A program made the position numbers and the translations under genes. A stretch of DNA of 64,000 bases from Branchiostoma belcheri (taxonomy: Eukaryota; Chordata; Leptocardii; Amphioxiformes; Branchiostomatidae): NCBI RefSeq assembly GCF_001625305.1, contig NW_017802379.1, positions 8,628,489-8,692,488 of the forward strand. Reading direction: 5' to 3'. Each line of letters starts with the position of its first letter. Within the stretch, counting starts at the first letter, position 1. This document shows, one piece after another, positions 33,893-44,994 of the stretch. Below the pieces are notes generated by a model. It did not search any database and was not told the DNA's origin. It saw only the letters and a program-made list of their open reading frames with translations.

Positions 33893-34143
33893 AATACCAT
33901 GCCTTCAAGTACCAGATTTATCAACCAAAGGTTGAAGTGTACAAAAACGTTTTCCCTAGAACTATCGCAGATTGGAACTCCCTACCACAAAGTACAGTAG
34001 TATAGGGGCATCATCACTAGATAGCTTTAAACAACACTCGGAGCTATATCTGCAAAGGTTTGGTATGACAAGTGGAATGCTATAACAGGCTGCTGCCGCG
34101 CCGCGTGCCTGCGAGGCTGGTGCGTTACGCCGAAGGGCGGTTA
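33893..34143 (+). mobile_element. CR1-like LINE 3' end, diverged copy
   Basis: CTTCAAGTACCAGATTTATC, CTAGAACTATCGCAGATTGG and the CTGCCGCGCCGCGTGCCTGC UTR with the ...AAGGGCGGTTACCG end; the tail is lost. Confidence 0.8.
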
Positions 34144-34175
34144 CCGAAAATGAAACGCCACGTTTAGTGCAACGT

Positions 34176-34372
34176 TAGCCTCCACCAGGCCTTTCTACGG
34201 GAATACGGATCGTAGAATTCGGCAAAAAAAAGAGAGTAAAATTGGCCAAGGGGGTCCGGCTGCAGTGAGGTAGTTTCTTTCCCTCCGCGGCCAGTCAAAC
34301 CCCAAGGCGGCCAAACTTCCCTGGCAATTATTCTCCTATATATAGCCAGCGTAGTTAGTCTGGTAGAGACTA
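34176..34372. mobile_element. MULE-like MITE (TAGCCTCCACCAGG ends), copy 1
   Basis: Left TAGCCTCCACCAGGCC, right CTGGTAGAGACTA (inverse TAGTCTCTACCAG). Flanks GTGCAACGT and GTGCAATAT match at 7 of 9. Interior matches 44816-44994. Confidence 0.82.
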
Positions 34373-34589
34373 GTGCAATATCACGAACTAGCCCAAGGGC
34401 GTTATTTGGCACGCACAGACTACTATGTCATATGTGCGGGAGGTATATTACATGTATATAATATTCAAACTATATATTACATGTTTAGAATATTCAAAGT
34501 TGTTTCATTGACAAACGGATGTTGTGATAATTGGCAGTAAAGTTAGCCCAATACAGGTATCATTTCTTGTTTTACAGGATTCATGATGT

Positions 34590-34711
34590 CAAAATTTGAA
34601 AATATAGGAATCTTCTTTTTTTGGCCCGCCTTGTTTTTTTTTTTTCGTCCCGCTCGCATTAGATTTGGAGTCTGCGGAGGATGTCATCCATAAAATTTAC
34701 ATGCTGTAGCC
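34590..34711. mobile_element. Harbinger-like family B right half
   Basis: GCATTAGATTTGGAGTCTGC and ATGTCATCCATAAAATTTAC, ending CTGTAGCC/TTA as at 52033. A foldback MITE inserted within its terminal bases. Confidence 0.7.
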
Positions 34712-34712
34712 T

Positions 34713-34873
34713 TAGCCTCCTTCGCAGTCTTATTGGGCGTCGGCGTTAATTTTTTCTGTGAGCGACGCGAGTAATATGCCGCCGCGAGGGATGATTTGCT
34801 GCCGAGGGAGTTTTTGCCGCGAAGGATTCGCGCTCCATAACGCCGACGCCCAACAAGACTGCGAAGGAGGCTA
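34713..34873. mobile_element. MULE-like foldback MITE with 36-bp TIRs
   Basis: TAGCCTCCTTCGCAGTCTTA and TTGGGCGTCGGCGTTA are mirrored at the right end with one mismatch. Exact 9-bp duplication CTGTAGCCT at 34704-34712 and 34874-34882. Nested in a Harbinger-like end. Confidence 0.95.
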
Positions 34874-35069
34874 CTGTAGCCTTATGACTGCTATAGAATA
34901 TGGATGTCACGTTCCTTTAAATACTAAGTAATCTATAAACACGTTCATGTGGCGGTAGATTGAGTTATCAAGGCCAGGTAATTACCAGGTAGACCTTATA
35001 TAACATTCCGACAAGCAGCCAATAGGCGATGAGATGAGAAAATGATTCTTCTTTATATTCCAACATCTA

Positions 35070-35366
35070 ATCACAAGACGTAGTGACGGCAAACTCGAGT
35101 TTTTTCAACTTATATTAATGCCGCCACCAACACAGGGCACAATACAATACTCATTTTCACCTGAGCCTCGAGTTTTTTCAACTTATATTAATGCCGCCAC
35201 CAACACAGGGCACAATACAATACTCATTTTCACCTGAGCGAAGTGAGGAAAGTCGTGTTAAGTGCCTAGCTTTCCCAAGGGCACAAGATCGGTGGCATGT
35301 CAGGACTCGAACCCGGGACCTCTTGGTTCTGAGTCACGCACTCTGCCGCTACGCCACACGGCCCCA
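35070..35366 (-). mobile_element. tRNA-derived SINE, copy S4, with internal 72-bp duplication
   Basis: The segment from CTCGAGTTTTTTCAACTTAT to CTCATTTTCACCTGAG occurs twice in tandem (about 35095-35166 and 35167-35238) before the rest of the SINE and its head, GTGTGGCGTAGCGGCAGAGT (minus). Confidence 0.85.
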
Positions 35367-35699
35367 CATATTCAATTTATGGCAGCTATAGAATATGGAT
35401 GTCACGTTTATTGAAGTACTAAGTTTCACGTTTGCAACAATTCATGTGGCAATGGATTGACTTCTCAAGACCAGGTAATTACCATGTAGTCCTTATATCT
35501 TTACATGTAACGGTCCCCACAACGCAAAAAATAGGTAGATATATAAAGGAATGCTTTGCTATTAGAAAAAATGCCGAAACTTGTGATTAGCCCACTTGAT
35601 TGTAACACTTTATCAACGACTTGTGATATCCCTTATTATTTGAATGATTATGATATAGATATGTTAGGTTTTATTCGACATTAGGTCTTATTCAACACA

Positions 35700-35785
35700 C
35701 TTATTTTATTGTTGTTACTCTCTTTATGTAGTTTGCCATACAATGTACCATGTGCATTTGTCGTGCAATAAAGTTCTTCTTCTTC
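35700..35785 (+). mobile_element. LINE 3' terminus (AATAAAGTTCTTCTTC)
   Basis: GCAATAAAGTTCTTCTTCTT matches the 3' end of the element at 29893-30409 in the other orientation. Confidence 0.5.
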
Positions 35786-36119
35786 TATAACATCCCAACA
35801 CGCAGCCAATGGGCGATGAGATGAGAAAATGATTGCCATACCCGCCTTGGCGATTGTTTTTTCACGTCGAAGGATGTTTAACAGACAAATTGCCCTTTCG
35901 GACTGGGTCCTTCACAGTATAACGTGTGAGTGTTTGGGGGATAATTTCTTATGTATATGTCAAGGAAGAGACTAGGGTCTTATTCTACTGGTAGAATAGT
36001 CTATGTCTATTTCAGGATGCTATTAAAATGTAATACAGCATATTCTATGGAAAAATACCTGGACTTTAATAGTTGATTTTAACATTCGCTCTGCAATAAG
36101 TAAATGACGAATTAGTGCA

Positions 36120-36540
36120 CACTCTCTGGAAATTGAGAGAGCCAGGGCTGTATAAGAAGATCCAAGCTGTGTATGAACTAATTTGCAACGTACGTTGAAT
36201 ACGGTGGAAGACGAAACGCATGTTCTCTCAAATTGTACCCTCTATAGCAATGAACGAAATGAACTCTTTGACATAGCCTCCAAAATTCTACCTAAACTTT
36301 CACACATATACAAACCCAAAAGAAAACTACTCTCCTCTTAACATCCGAAAACCCACAAATTACAGAAAAGTTGGATCCTTTGTCTTCCTCTGTCTTCCAA
36401 AAAAGAAGTCAAACCCAGTAGTTTTACTAGTAGTTTCTTAGTAGTTATCAGTAGTTCTATGTGTACTAAATGTCTATATTTTATACCAAATGTTTCTTCT
36501 GTTCCTGCAATTAGCCCTCGGGCATGAATTTACAATAAAA
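36120..36540 (+). mobile_element. LINE C-terminal fragment (VEDETHVL type)
   Basis: Plus-strand reading NTVEDETHVLSNCTLYSNER, the same knuckle class as 30134-30409, followed by a short UTR ending ACAATAAAAC. No upstream RT domain. Confidence 0.6.
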
Positions 36541-36869
36541 CAACTATTAATTTGTTATGGTGATGTATTTATCAGTTCGGCTTGCAACAGTCCATTCAAA
36601 ATCCTGGCTACGTGCATGCATGCACACTAAAATTGCAACCATGTCAGTGATGCCTAAGGCCAGCATTACGAAATAAAACCTTGGGGCCAAGCCTGCAGCT
36701 GGTCCACGTGAGAATCGTTTGGCCTGGAATCTGGACAATGAGATTTGTCTCGGTGTTTCTGGGTAGAAAAAAAGACTGAGCCGTTTAATCACATCTCGAC
36801 CTTTTTCATCTGAGCGATGGCCTTCGGTGAAGAGGAACAACGATTGTTTTCTGCCACAGGGTGAATTCT

Positions 36870-37330
36870 GGAATTCTTCAAAAGAGAAAGAGAGAAAGAC
36901 GGAGAGAGAGATAGAGGGACAAAGAGAGGGAGCAGAGAGAGAGAGACGGAGAGAGAGAGAGAGGGACAAAGAGAGAGAGCAGAGAGAGAGGAACAGAGAG
37001 AAGAGAGAGACAGAGAGGGAGGGACAAATAGAGAGAGAGACAGAGAGAGCGAGAGAGACAGAGAGACAGAGACAGACAGAGCAGAGATAGAGGGACAAAG
37101 AGAGGGGGAGGGAGAGAAAGACGAAGTGAGACAGAGACAGACAGAGATAGAGAGACAAAGAGAGGGAGAGAGAGAGAGACGAAGAGAGACCGAGACAGAG
37201 ATAGAGGGACAAAGAGGGGAGAGACAGAGAGAGAGAAAGAGACGGAAAGAGACAGAGACAGACAGACAGATAGAGGGACAAAGAGAGGGGACAGAGAGAG
37301 TGAGGAACAGAGAGAAAGAGATAATGAATG
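36870..37330. repeat. Purine-rich GAGA/GACA low-complexity tract
   Basis: About 460 bp almost wholly of GAGA, GACA and GGGACAAAGA words on the plus strand. Open in several frames (Ser/Leu repeats on the minus strand), which is an artefact of composition. Confidence 0.95.
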
Positions 37331-37374
37331 TTTGGGGGACAAGTTCATTTGCGGGAACCACCTTTTAATCATGA

Positions 37375-37640
37375 GGTGGCATCGAATGGCCATATGGCTA
37401 GGTCGAGAGGTCGCGGGTTCGATTCCTGGGTATTCCTGGCTAGACGTTGTGTGCTTAGGAAAGGACTTTCCTCACTCCACCCAGGTGTAAAAATGGGTAC
37501 CTGACTTCGGTTGGGGAGGTAAAGGCGGTGGAAGGAGAGAGATGTCTCTGCCTTCGAATACCGTGCCCTAGACACAGTGAATCAACAACCCACTGTCCCT
37601 ACGGCCTCAAAAAGCTATGGGACTATTCAACTACCTTTAC
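37375..37640 (+). mobile_element. tRNA-derived SINE (another subfamily)
   Basis: Head TGGCATCGAATGGCCATATGG, B box GCGGGTTCGATTCC, then GGAAAGGACTTTCCTCACTC and AATGGGTACCTGACTTCGG. Differs downstream from S1-S6. Confidence 0.7.
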
Positions 37641-38423
37641 CTCTTTTCTTCAATTATAACAAATCAGAATCAAGTCAGATATTTAAGAGAGTCATTGGTA
37701 TTGCAGGATAGTTTATTGCCTTTTTCATCAGGGCTCACAAGGCGAAAATCCCGACTTTTAAATGGTTTTCGTTGTATATTTGGTTAATGTTAACGTTGCG
37801 CCAGAATTGTACCCACTGCACACGATATCTTTTTTCGACAAAACATTTGAAAAATATATATTTCTATATAGACAGGATGCCATCCTTAAATATACGCAAA
37901 TGCGACCTTAATTATAAATAACTTCTGTCACAGGTGCTATGCATAATATATTCCAGGTTTAGCGCAGACGCAGTACGTTCTGTCGACGCACGTCTATATA
38001 ATATCATTCTGCTACCATGGCAACGACTGATTGTGTTAATTACAACCGGTAATTGTCGGCTATCGGATTACAAAGTTGCGCTTTTCTGAAAACAACTACA
38101 ATGGTACCACCGGCGCTCTAGGCTTAGCTTGGCCTTTCTACCACTTCAACATTTATTTTCAAAGTCTTACCGTTCCCCGAGGACTAGCCTGTATCTCTTT
38201 TGATATCTGAACAGTTTCAATTATGAAGAAGAGTATATAGAAGATGGAAAAATACTCTGAAGATCTTAGGAAATTTAAGTTTATCAAAGACCTGAGCCGC
38301 GCCTTTGATGAATGCTGTTTGAAAATTGACCACCTGGTAGGATATGTCCGGATACAAAAGTACATCAAAGCAAGGCCGCAAGATGAAAGAAAAGTGTAAG
38401 ATGTCAATGAACTCATCAATTGT

Positions 38424-38718
38424 GTGGTCGTGTGGCGTAGCGGTAGCGCTAGCCTCTTCGGCTCGGAACCAAGAGGTCCCGGGTTCTAAACCCACCTTGT
38501 CACCGATATTGGGACAGGCACTTTACACGACTTTTCTCAGGTGAAAATGAGTACCTAGCTTCAGTTAGGGCCGTCCCTCGGATAGGACGTTAAATGGAGG
38601 TCCCGTGTTTGGAGATAGCCACACCTTTAAGCACGTTAAAAAAACCCACCACACTTATGAAAAAGAGAAGGGGTCCTTCCCGGTGTTAGTGGTTCAAACC
38701 TTATATACAGTCTGGTCT
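38424..38718 (+). mobile_element. tRNA-derived SINE with Nin-like core
   Basis: Head TGGTCGTGTGGCGTAGCGG, B box CCCGGGTTCTAAACCC, GCACTTTACACGACTTTTCT, then the core GTCCCTCGGATAGGACGTTA / GGTCCCGTGTTTGG / CACGTTAAAAAAACCC. The head is shared with S1-S6 and the core with 7135-7480, linking the two groups. Confidence 0.75.
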
Positions 38719-39067
38719 CAGGTTTGACATCTTTGAAGAGGTGATAGTCACCTGTTATGTCAATCATTCCACAAATGTGGTAAATCTTCATAAATATATT
38801 GAACCTTCTGTGTGTATACGTATACAAGTATAGGTTCCATCATCTTATTTACCTCTATTGGACATCTTACTTGTATGTTAGCCTGTCGTATCCAAAACCA
38901 TGTCTAGCTATATGATATCTGGCACAGATCTTGTTGTATCCAGAACCATGCTCAGGCACGGTTCTGGATAGTCCACGCCCATCCAGAACCGTGCATGGAG
39001 CACACATTCTTGGATACGAGGAGGCTTTCCAGGACCATGCCTTTAATATCCTGTCATGACCTCCTAA

Positions 39068-39464
39068 GGCCACAGCAAGTAAATTTTATGGATGACGTCC
39101 GCGCGCGCATTGATTTTGGCCTGTTCCTAGAAAAAAAAATTCCGCTTCCTGTAACTATGACCAAAGAGTCACGACAGCGCCACAAATCGTCAGATTGACG
39201 TGAAACCCGGTAACGCGAAAACAGGACAGGACGACAACTGCTGTTCCACCTGATTTATTGCTGTTTTGGTGATGAATAAAAGACTTCTTGCTTGTTACAC
39301 TGTGTCACCACATTCAATTTGTGTCCTAACATTTGTCGTCTCTTAGTATATTTTTAATCTAGGCATCTTGTTGTTTTTAGGGCCCTTCTTGTTTTTTTTC
39401 GCCCTCTCGCATTAGATTTATGGTCTCCAAAGGACGTCATCCATAAAATTTACTTGGTGTGGCC
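39068..39464. mobile_element. Harbinger-like family B with TAA duplication
   Basis: GGCCACAGCAAGTAAATTTT start, AAAATTTACTTGGTGTGGCC end, TAA on both sides. The subterminal ATGGATGACGTC / GACGTCATCCAT pair is typical of families B and C. Confidence 0.9.
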
Positions 39465-39705
39465 TAACCTATTCAGGCTATTGTATCCAGAACGGAGTCT
39501 ATCTGGGTCTATATGCAGCGAGAAAGCTTTAGAAGATCCCTTCTCACTCTCAATATCATGCGTGTATTTTTACCATGTACAAGTAAAAATGTGTGTACAG
39601 ATTTATTAGGATTTGATGTAAACTGTATCTCAGTTATCTATGTTGTCTGGCGCCCCTTACCTCTTCCCTCATGAAAATGAAACTCATGAATATGTATGAA
39701 ATACG

Positions 39706-40016
39706 CTCTTTAAGCACAAATTTAAGCATGCTTAAAGGTAATGTTTCTTCACTATAGTCGGAAAATTGTATCCTCCGTAGCAGGCTTATAGAAATGGGGG
39801 TTTGGTGGTCTTCGGCTGTTTTCTGATTAGCCCAGTTAAAAAAAACGGGGGTAATTCAACCAGGCCGGCTATGTTGTCTGTATGCAATCAGAAAACAGCA
39901 CATAAAAGTTCCCAAAGACCCTGAAGACCCCCCAAACCCCCAGTTTTTGGCATGCTATAGAGGCTAGGAAAATTGAACCTTTACGCAGACTTAAAGGTAC
40001 GCTTAAAGATAGATTT
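39706..40016. mobile_element. TTAAGCATGCTTAAA palindromic MITE, split by a MULE-like MITE
   Basis: TTTAAGCATGCTTAAAGGTA left arm and CTTTACGCAGACTTAAAGGT / GCTTAAAGATA right arm, interrupted by 39769-39966. Related copies at 44690-44775, 58708-58814, 60150-60243 and 62800-62868. Confidence 0.6.
39769..39966. mobile_element. MULE-like MITE, reverse copy of 10923-11109
   Basis: Starts TATCCTCCGTAGCAGGC, ends GCTATAGAGGCTA. Exact 9-bp duplication GGAAAATTG at 39760-39768 and 39967-39975. Confidence 0.94.
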
Positions 40017-40389
40017 TCAGCGTAAAGCCGCATGTAGGCCGATTAATTGGAGCTTCTCTCATGAATAAACAAAATTCAAACAAAAGGTTCAAACGAAGTA
40101 ACAACCAGGAGCGCAATGGCGTTGTCACATCCTGTTTCGAGGGTTTCCACAGTCAATTTTTTACCGCACTTCAAACCGTTCAACCCCACTACATGAGAGA
40201 ATACAATAAACCCTTCAACCATGACGCAAATATCACCATGGAGATCTCTTCCTGTTGTGTAGAAATTGTCGGTAGAATCTTGTCAAGCGCACCTGTGTAG
40301 GCTTCTTTACTTTGAATTTACGGTGCTTGACAGTGTCATTTGTGTCAAATGAATATCGTCTAATGACTGAGTTGATCATTACGAAATAC

Positions 40390-40760
40390 ATTTTACCCTC
40401 AAGAATGTACTTCATCGTCCTTTCATTCTATGAATATCATATAATGACTATATCCTTATCTCTAACAAGAGCATTTTCTCCTAGCTTAAGAATATACTTG
40501 ATCACCCATTCATTCTTCGAATATTATACAATGACTATTTTCATCTTTTACAAGAGAATTTGTCCCTAGCTTAAGAATATACTTGATCACTCATTCATTC
40601 TTTGAATATTATTTGATGACTTTTTTCATCTTTCACAAGAGAATTTTCCGCAGCTTAAGAAGATGCTTGATCACCTATTCATTCATTGAAAGACATATTT
40701 TATCTTTATTCAAGGACATTTCCCTGGAAAAGAATATACTTGATCATCTATTCATTTAGT
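40390..40760. repeat. Tandem repeat, unit about 86 bp, 4-5 copies
   Basis: TAGCTTAAGAATATACTTGATCA and CATTCATTCTTTGAATATTA recur; CTTGATCA falls near 40496, 40583, 40668 and 40738. Confidence 0.85.
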
Positions 40761-41114
40761 CTTCCGGAACTCAAGAACAAAATTAACTATCTCAATTCAG
40801 AAGACACGTATTTTTTTGTCATTTTTCTTCAATCGCATACCATTGCGACCTTTGATACTCTGAGAAAAAATGTGTACCGCATAACAAATTTATGCATTAA
40901 AAATAGAGGGAGTGTTTTTCTTTTTGTGATGATAGACATTATGATCGCGGCGCTTTTGATTCAAATGCCGGTCGCATACTCCACAGCATAGCTAGTCAGA
41001 AAAACATTACATGCCTAAAACATCCAGATGAAGAAGACTTCGTGGGCGATATTTTTTTCGCGTCGCAATTCTGTGTTTGCCGTCATCTACTTGTGCAGAA
41101 ATAAACAATTTCAA

Positions 41115-41335
41115 ATTATGAAGCAAATTTAAACTGTAATTTCCAACACAAGAAATTGGACTCAACCAAATTTTCGACTGTACAACTCCAGTCTTTGTCA
41201 AGGAATGAACAATCCACCGCTTCCGTGACGTCACGCAGATACTAGTAACGCACGTGACTCCGTGAGCAGTGGATCATAGGTTGCAGAAAGTCTGTGGCGC
41301 CCCCCGCCTCTGTTGAAGGATGGTTGTAATGCCCT
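41115..41335. repeat. Dispersed repeat L, copy 2
   Basis: Partner of 33610-33810 (ACTGTACAACTCCAGTCTTT ... GCAGAAAGTCTGTGGCGCC). Confidence 0.6.
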
Positions 41336-41919
41336 GATTTCAAATTGTTTATGAAATATTTGAACTGTTCTCCAAATCCAAAAAATGGAACTCATATTTT
41401 GAATTTTGAACTGAATCACTCTCTCTCCTTCAGCTGCTATCTCTATCTGACCAATCACACATCTCATCATCGTCACGTGACTTAATGCACGCGTGACGTC
41501 AACAGTAGGTCAAAGGTTGTTGGAAGTCGATATCGCCCTTCCCCCTGCAAAGTTTTTTTTTTCCTTCTGGATGTACCAAATAAAAAGATATTTGGAGGCA
41601 TTTAGTGGCCAGTTGCGTATCAGATTGATTTCTATACCGATGCTTAGCTAGTCCTATGCCGAGAGACATTTTATCCTTCCCATACATTTTGGAAATTTAT
41701 AATAACTTACGCCACGCCATAGAGAAACGTCTATGATGTGACCAGAATGAGACAGTGTATATCAATATCTGATCATTAATATCTGATCATGAATCGTGAT
41801 TCCAACTGCATTCTCTGACATTGCCAGTACGCATCAGTGATAATGCGTTTACAACGTTTTCTTTTCCTGAATGCCTATCTGCCTACTGCCTAAGTGCTCA
41901 GGATCTGGCCCCTTGCTCC

Positions 41920-43146
41920 TCTCCGCCTGACTTTACTTCCTGCCGTTCTTCCTGTCAATCTTCCCCACCCACGTGCTATCACAATATTCTCTGCCAAAAC
42001 ATGAAACACATACCCAAACCAACAGCTCAGCCACCCGAAAGCAATACTTCCATATTCTAAGACTTTGACCTCCTACAAATCTGGCTGTCAATCTTCCCCA
42101 CCCATGTGCTATCACAACCTTCTCTGGTAGGAAAAAAACAGGAAACAGATACGCAAAACAACAGCTCAGTCACCCCCAAAAAATACTTCCATTTTCTAAG
42201 ACATCGACCTCCTGCAAATCTGCCTGTCAATCTTCCCCACCCATGTGCTATCACAACCTTCTCTGATAGGAAAAAAAAAAAACAGGAAACAGATACACAA
42301 ACCCACAGCTCAGGCACCCCAAAACAATTCTTCTATATTCTAAGACTTCGACCTCCTGCTAATCTGGCTGTCAATCTTCCCACCCATGTGCTATCACAAC
42401 CTTCTCTGATAGAGAAAAATAGGAAACAGATACACAAACCAACAGCTCAGTCATCCCCAAAACAATACTTCCATATTCTAAGACTTCGACCTCCTGCTAA
42501 TCTGCCTGTCAATCTTCCCCACCCGTGTGCTATCACAACCTTCTCCGCCAAAACAGGAAACAGATACACAGACCCACAGCTCAGCCAACCGAAAGCAATA
42601 CTTCCATATTCTAAGACTTTGACCTCCTGCTAATCTGGCTGTCAATCTTCCCCACCCATGTGCTATCACAGCATTCTCTGATAGGAAAAACAGGAAACAG
42701 ATACACAAACCCACAGCTCAGCCAACCGAAAGCAATACTTCCATATTCTGAGACTTTGACCTCCTGCTAATCTGCCTGTCAATCTTCCCCACCCATGTGC
42801 TATCACAGCATTCTCTGATAGGAAAAACAGGAGACAGATACACAAACCCACAGCTCAGCCAACCGAAAGCAATACTTCCATATTCTGAGACTTTGACCTC
42901 CTACAAATCTGGCTGTCAATCTTCCCCACCCATGTGCTATCACAACCTTCTCTGGTAGGAAAAAAACAGGAAACAGATACACAAACCAACAGCTCAGCCA
43001 CCCCCAAAAAATACTTCCATTTTCTAAGACATCGACCTCCTGCAAATCTGGCTGTCAATCTTCCCCACCCATGTGCTATCAAAACCTTCTCTGATAGGAA
43101 AAAAACAGTAAACAGATACACAGACCCACAGCTCAGCCACCCAAAA
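41920..43146. repeat. Satellite array, unit about 138 bp, nine copies
   Basis: CTGTCAATCTTCCCCACCCA starts each unit, followed by GTGCTATCACA, AAACAGGAAACAGATACAC, CCACAGCTCAGCCA and ATACTTCCATATTCTAAGAC. CAATCTTCC occurs at 41956, 42089, 42228, 42372, 42510, 42643, 42780, 42917 and 43056. Spacing 133-144 bp. Long minus-strand frames here are repeat artefacts. Confidence 0.95.
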
Positions 43147-43229
43147 TGATCACCCCGAGAAGCAATCAAACGATTATTAAGCCTGCACAACCTACTCGTG
43201 TCCCCTAGCGGGAGTAATGTTAGCGTGAA

Positions 43230-43400
43230 CCCCTGAATTAATCGGCGGCCAGGCGCGTACGTGCCCGCCGCAGCAGCCCTTTGATCCGCCCCGGCATCCT
43301 GTCTGTTCTCGTGTTCCTCAATCACTCGCCGATCAATTTTCATGTCTGTGTGTTTCAAATCCACTCCAATTAGTCGTGACACAATCCCTCCCTCTCTCGC
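43230..43400. promoter_or_regulatory. Unique GC-rich block: candidate conserved element
   Basis: Single-copy, complex sequence between a satellite and other repeats. Contains AATTAATC (homeodomain-like), CCCTTTGATC (an exact TCF/LEF-type match) and CCAATTAG. No splice-bounded coding frame convinces me. Regulatory role is inference from composition and motifs. Confidence 0.3.
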
Positions 43401-43760
43401 CTTCGCCGTCTAGAAAAAAAACGCAAGGACGTCCAGATAGAATCCTTGGTGAGACAGACGTGCGCTGTACGTGCGTGCGTAAGGTTGAGTGGTTAGGGTC
43501 CTTCTATTCCAACCTCTCCTTAAAGATTAACAGCCGGAGATTGCGAAGTCTTGGCGCACAAGAGGAGCGTGGAAGCTGCATGTAGAATACAGGTAGGTTA
43601 CGTACTGACTTCCATTTCTTTGGCTTCAATTTCTTCAACGCGTAGAGCTAGCCGTGTTGGATGCGTTTCTATAAAGATAGCAGCAGAAGATTGTGAGTCG
43701 ATCTTGGCATGCATTAGGAGCCTGTAAGGTTTAGATGTATGAAAAATACAGGTAGGTTGC
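43401..43760. repeat. Local imperfect duplication around TACAGGTAGGTT
   Basis: AATACAGGTAGGTTACGTACTGACTTCCATTTCTTT (43585 on) recurs near 43745 as AATACAGGTAGGTTGCG...GACTTCCATTTC. The CAG/GTAGGT could look like a splice donor, but the second copy suggests duplication. Confidence 0.5.
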
Positions 43761-44091
43761 GAATCGACTTCCATTTCTTTGCCGCTAATGCTTCTCCATA
43801 GAGCCAGTGTAGGAATTATTTCATAGATGTCCTTGTTAATTCCTTGCCGCCCTTTACGGTATATACGTGATGTATGACATTGACACAGTCCTGGTGTGTT
43901 TTTGTATTGATTATTCCCAGTCGCAGGGTACATTTTGTGCTCGCTAAGCATTTTATGGTCTGTGAGAGACTCCATACACCATATTAAAGCTTTCGAACCG
44001 TGCACTCGGCGAGTGCCGTAACGGAGTGAGAGTTGCATTAGAATTCATATTCCCTCAGTGCTCGGTCTAATTTCGTAAAGCGTGATCTTTC

Positions 44092-44184
44092 TAGCCTGGG
44101 TACCATCCGGATTTTCGCTACGCAACGCTCGAAAAAGATAATTTCGAGCGTTGCGTAGCGAAAATCCGGATGGTACCCAGGCTA
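44092..44184. mobile_element. MULE-like foldback MITE, second TAGCCTGGG copy
   Basis: 93-bp hairpin TAGCCTGGGTACCATCC...GGATGGTACCCAGGCTA with a different inner arm (GATTTTCGCTACGCAACGCTCG). Exact 9-bp duplication TGATCTTTC at 44083-44091 and 44185-44193. Confidence 0.95.
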
Positions 44185-44288
44185 TGATCTTTCAGCTGTA
44201 AATATAAATTTGATAAGTAGACTTTCTCTTCGTACACTGCGTTTTGTTGTATAGCATATTTCTCAGTCGCCTGAAACAATTTCTTTAA

Positions 44289-44654
44289 AGGCATCCAGTG
44301 CAGTTTTTAGGGCTTGGAAACCCGATTTTTCAAAGTCAATATTCTAGTCACTACCTTATCTACATACTAAGTTGAAACAACACTGTCCCAATGTTTATTG
44401 ACATTCATGGAGCAAAAATATCCAAAATTCTGACTGAAAACGGTTACTGCAAGATCGACCTGGATTGATTTTTAGGGTACCACCCAGAAAATAAAGGACT
44501 CATCTTGAGGCTTGTTTCTGCAGTTTTAAATGCCTAAAGTATATGAAATACTGATTCAAATGTGCTGATATGAAGCAGTATGTGTTAATATCACAAAGAT
44601 TGCCTTATTCAGAATATTTCCAGTTTTGCTGCTCTGAAATCACACTGGATGCCT
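44289..44654. mobile_element. piggyBac-like MITE, copy 1
   Basis: AGGCATCCAGTGC...CACACTGGATGCCT flanked by TTAA at 44285-44288 and 44655-44658. TTAA is the piggyBac target. Interior shared with 53895-54254 and 62440-62796. Confidence 0.9.
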
Positions 44655-44689
44655 TTAAATGAACCATACAGCACTGCAAACAAAATCCG

Positions 44690-44775
44690 ATCTTTAAGCA
44701 TAACTTAAAGCATGCGTAAATGTACAATTTTCCACTACGAATAAACGCGATCTTTACGCATACTTTAGGATGTGA
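44690..44775. mobile_element. TTAAGCATGC palindromic MITE copy
   Basis: GATCTTTAAGCATAACTTAA...GCATGCGTAAATG facing GCGATCTTTACGCATACTTT; degenerate. Confidence 0.5.
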
Positions 44776-44815
44776 TTTAGGAGCAATTTTCATAAAGTGC
44801 AGCCATCAGATTTGA

Positions 44816-44994
44816 TAGCCTCCACCAGGCCTTTCTACGGGAATACAGATCGTAGAATTCGGCAAAAAAGAGTTGGCCAAAGGAGTCCGGCCTCGGGAGG
44901 TAGTTTATTTCCCAGTCAAACCTACAAGGCGGCCAAACTCCCCCGCCAAATATTCTCCTATATATAGCCAGCGGAGTTAGTCTGGTAGAGACTA
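44816..44994. mobile_element. MULE-like MITE (TAGCCTCCACCAGG ends), copy 2
   Basis: TAGCCTCCACCAGGCC ... CTGGTAGAGACTA with exact 9-bp CAGATTTGA at 44807-44815 and 44995-45003. Confidence 0.95.

Noticed and set aside
36547-37393. Long minus-strand open frames rich in Ser/Leu
   Set aside because: They are the translation of the GA-rich low-complexity tract in three frames; no domain and no splice context.
41920-43146. CRISPR-like array
   Set aside because: Whole 138-bp units repeat, with no short direct repeats plus unique spacers, and the genome is eukaryotic.
42106-43382. Long open frames on both strands over the 138-bp satellite
   Set aside because: The frames repeat with the satellite unit and shift between copies; repeat artefacts.
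43590-43600. Splice donor of an unknown exon (ATACAG/gtaggt)
   Set aside because: The same sequence recurs at about 43745 in a local duplication, and no coding exon precedes it.
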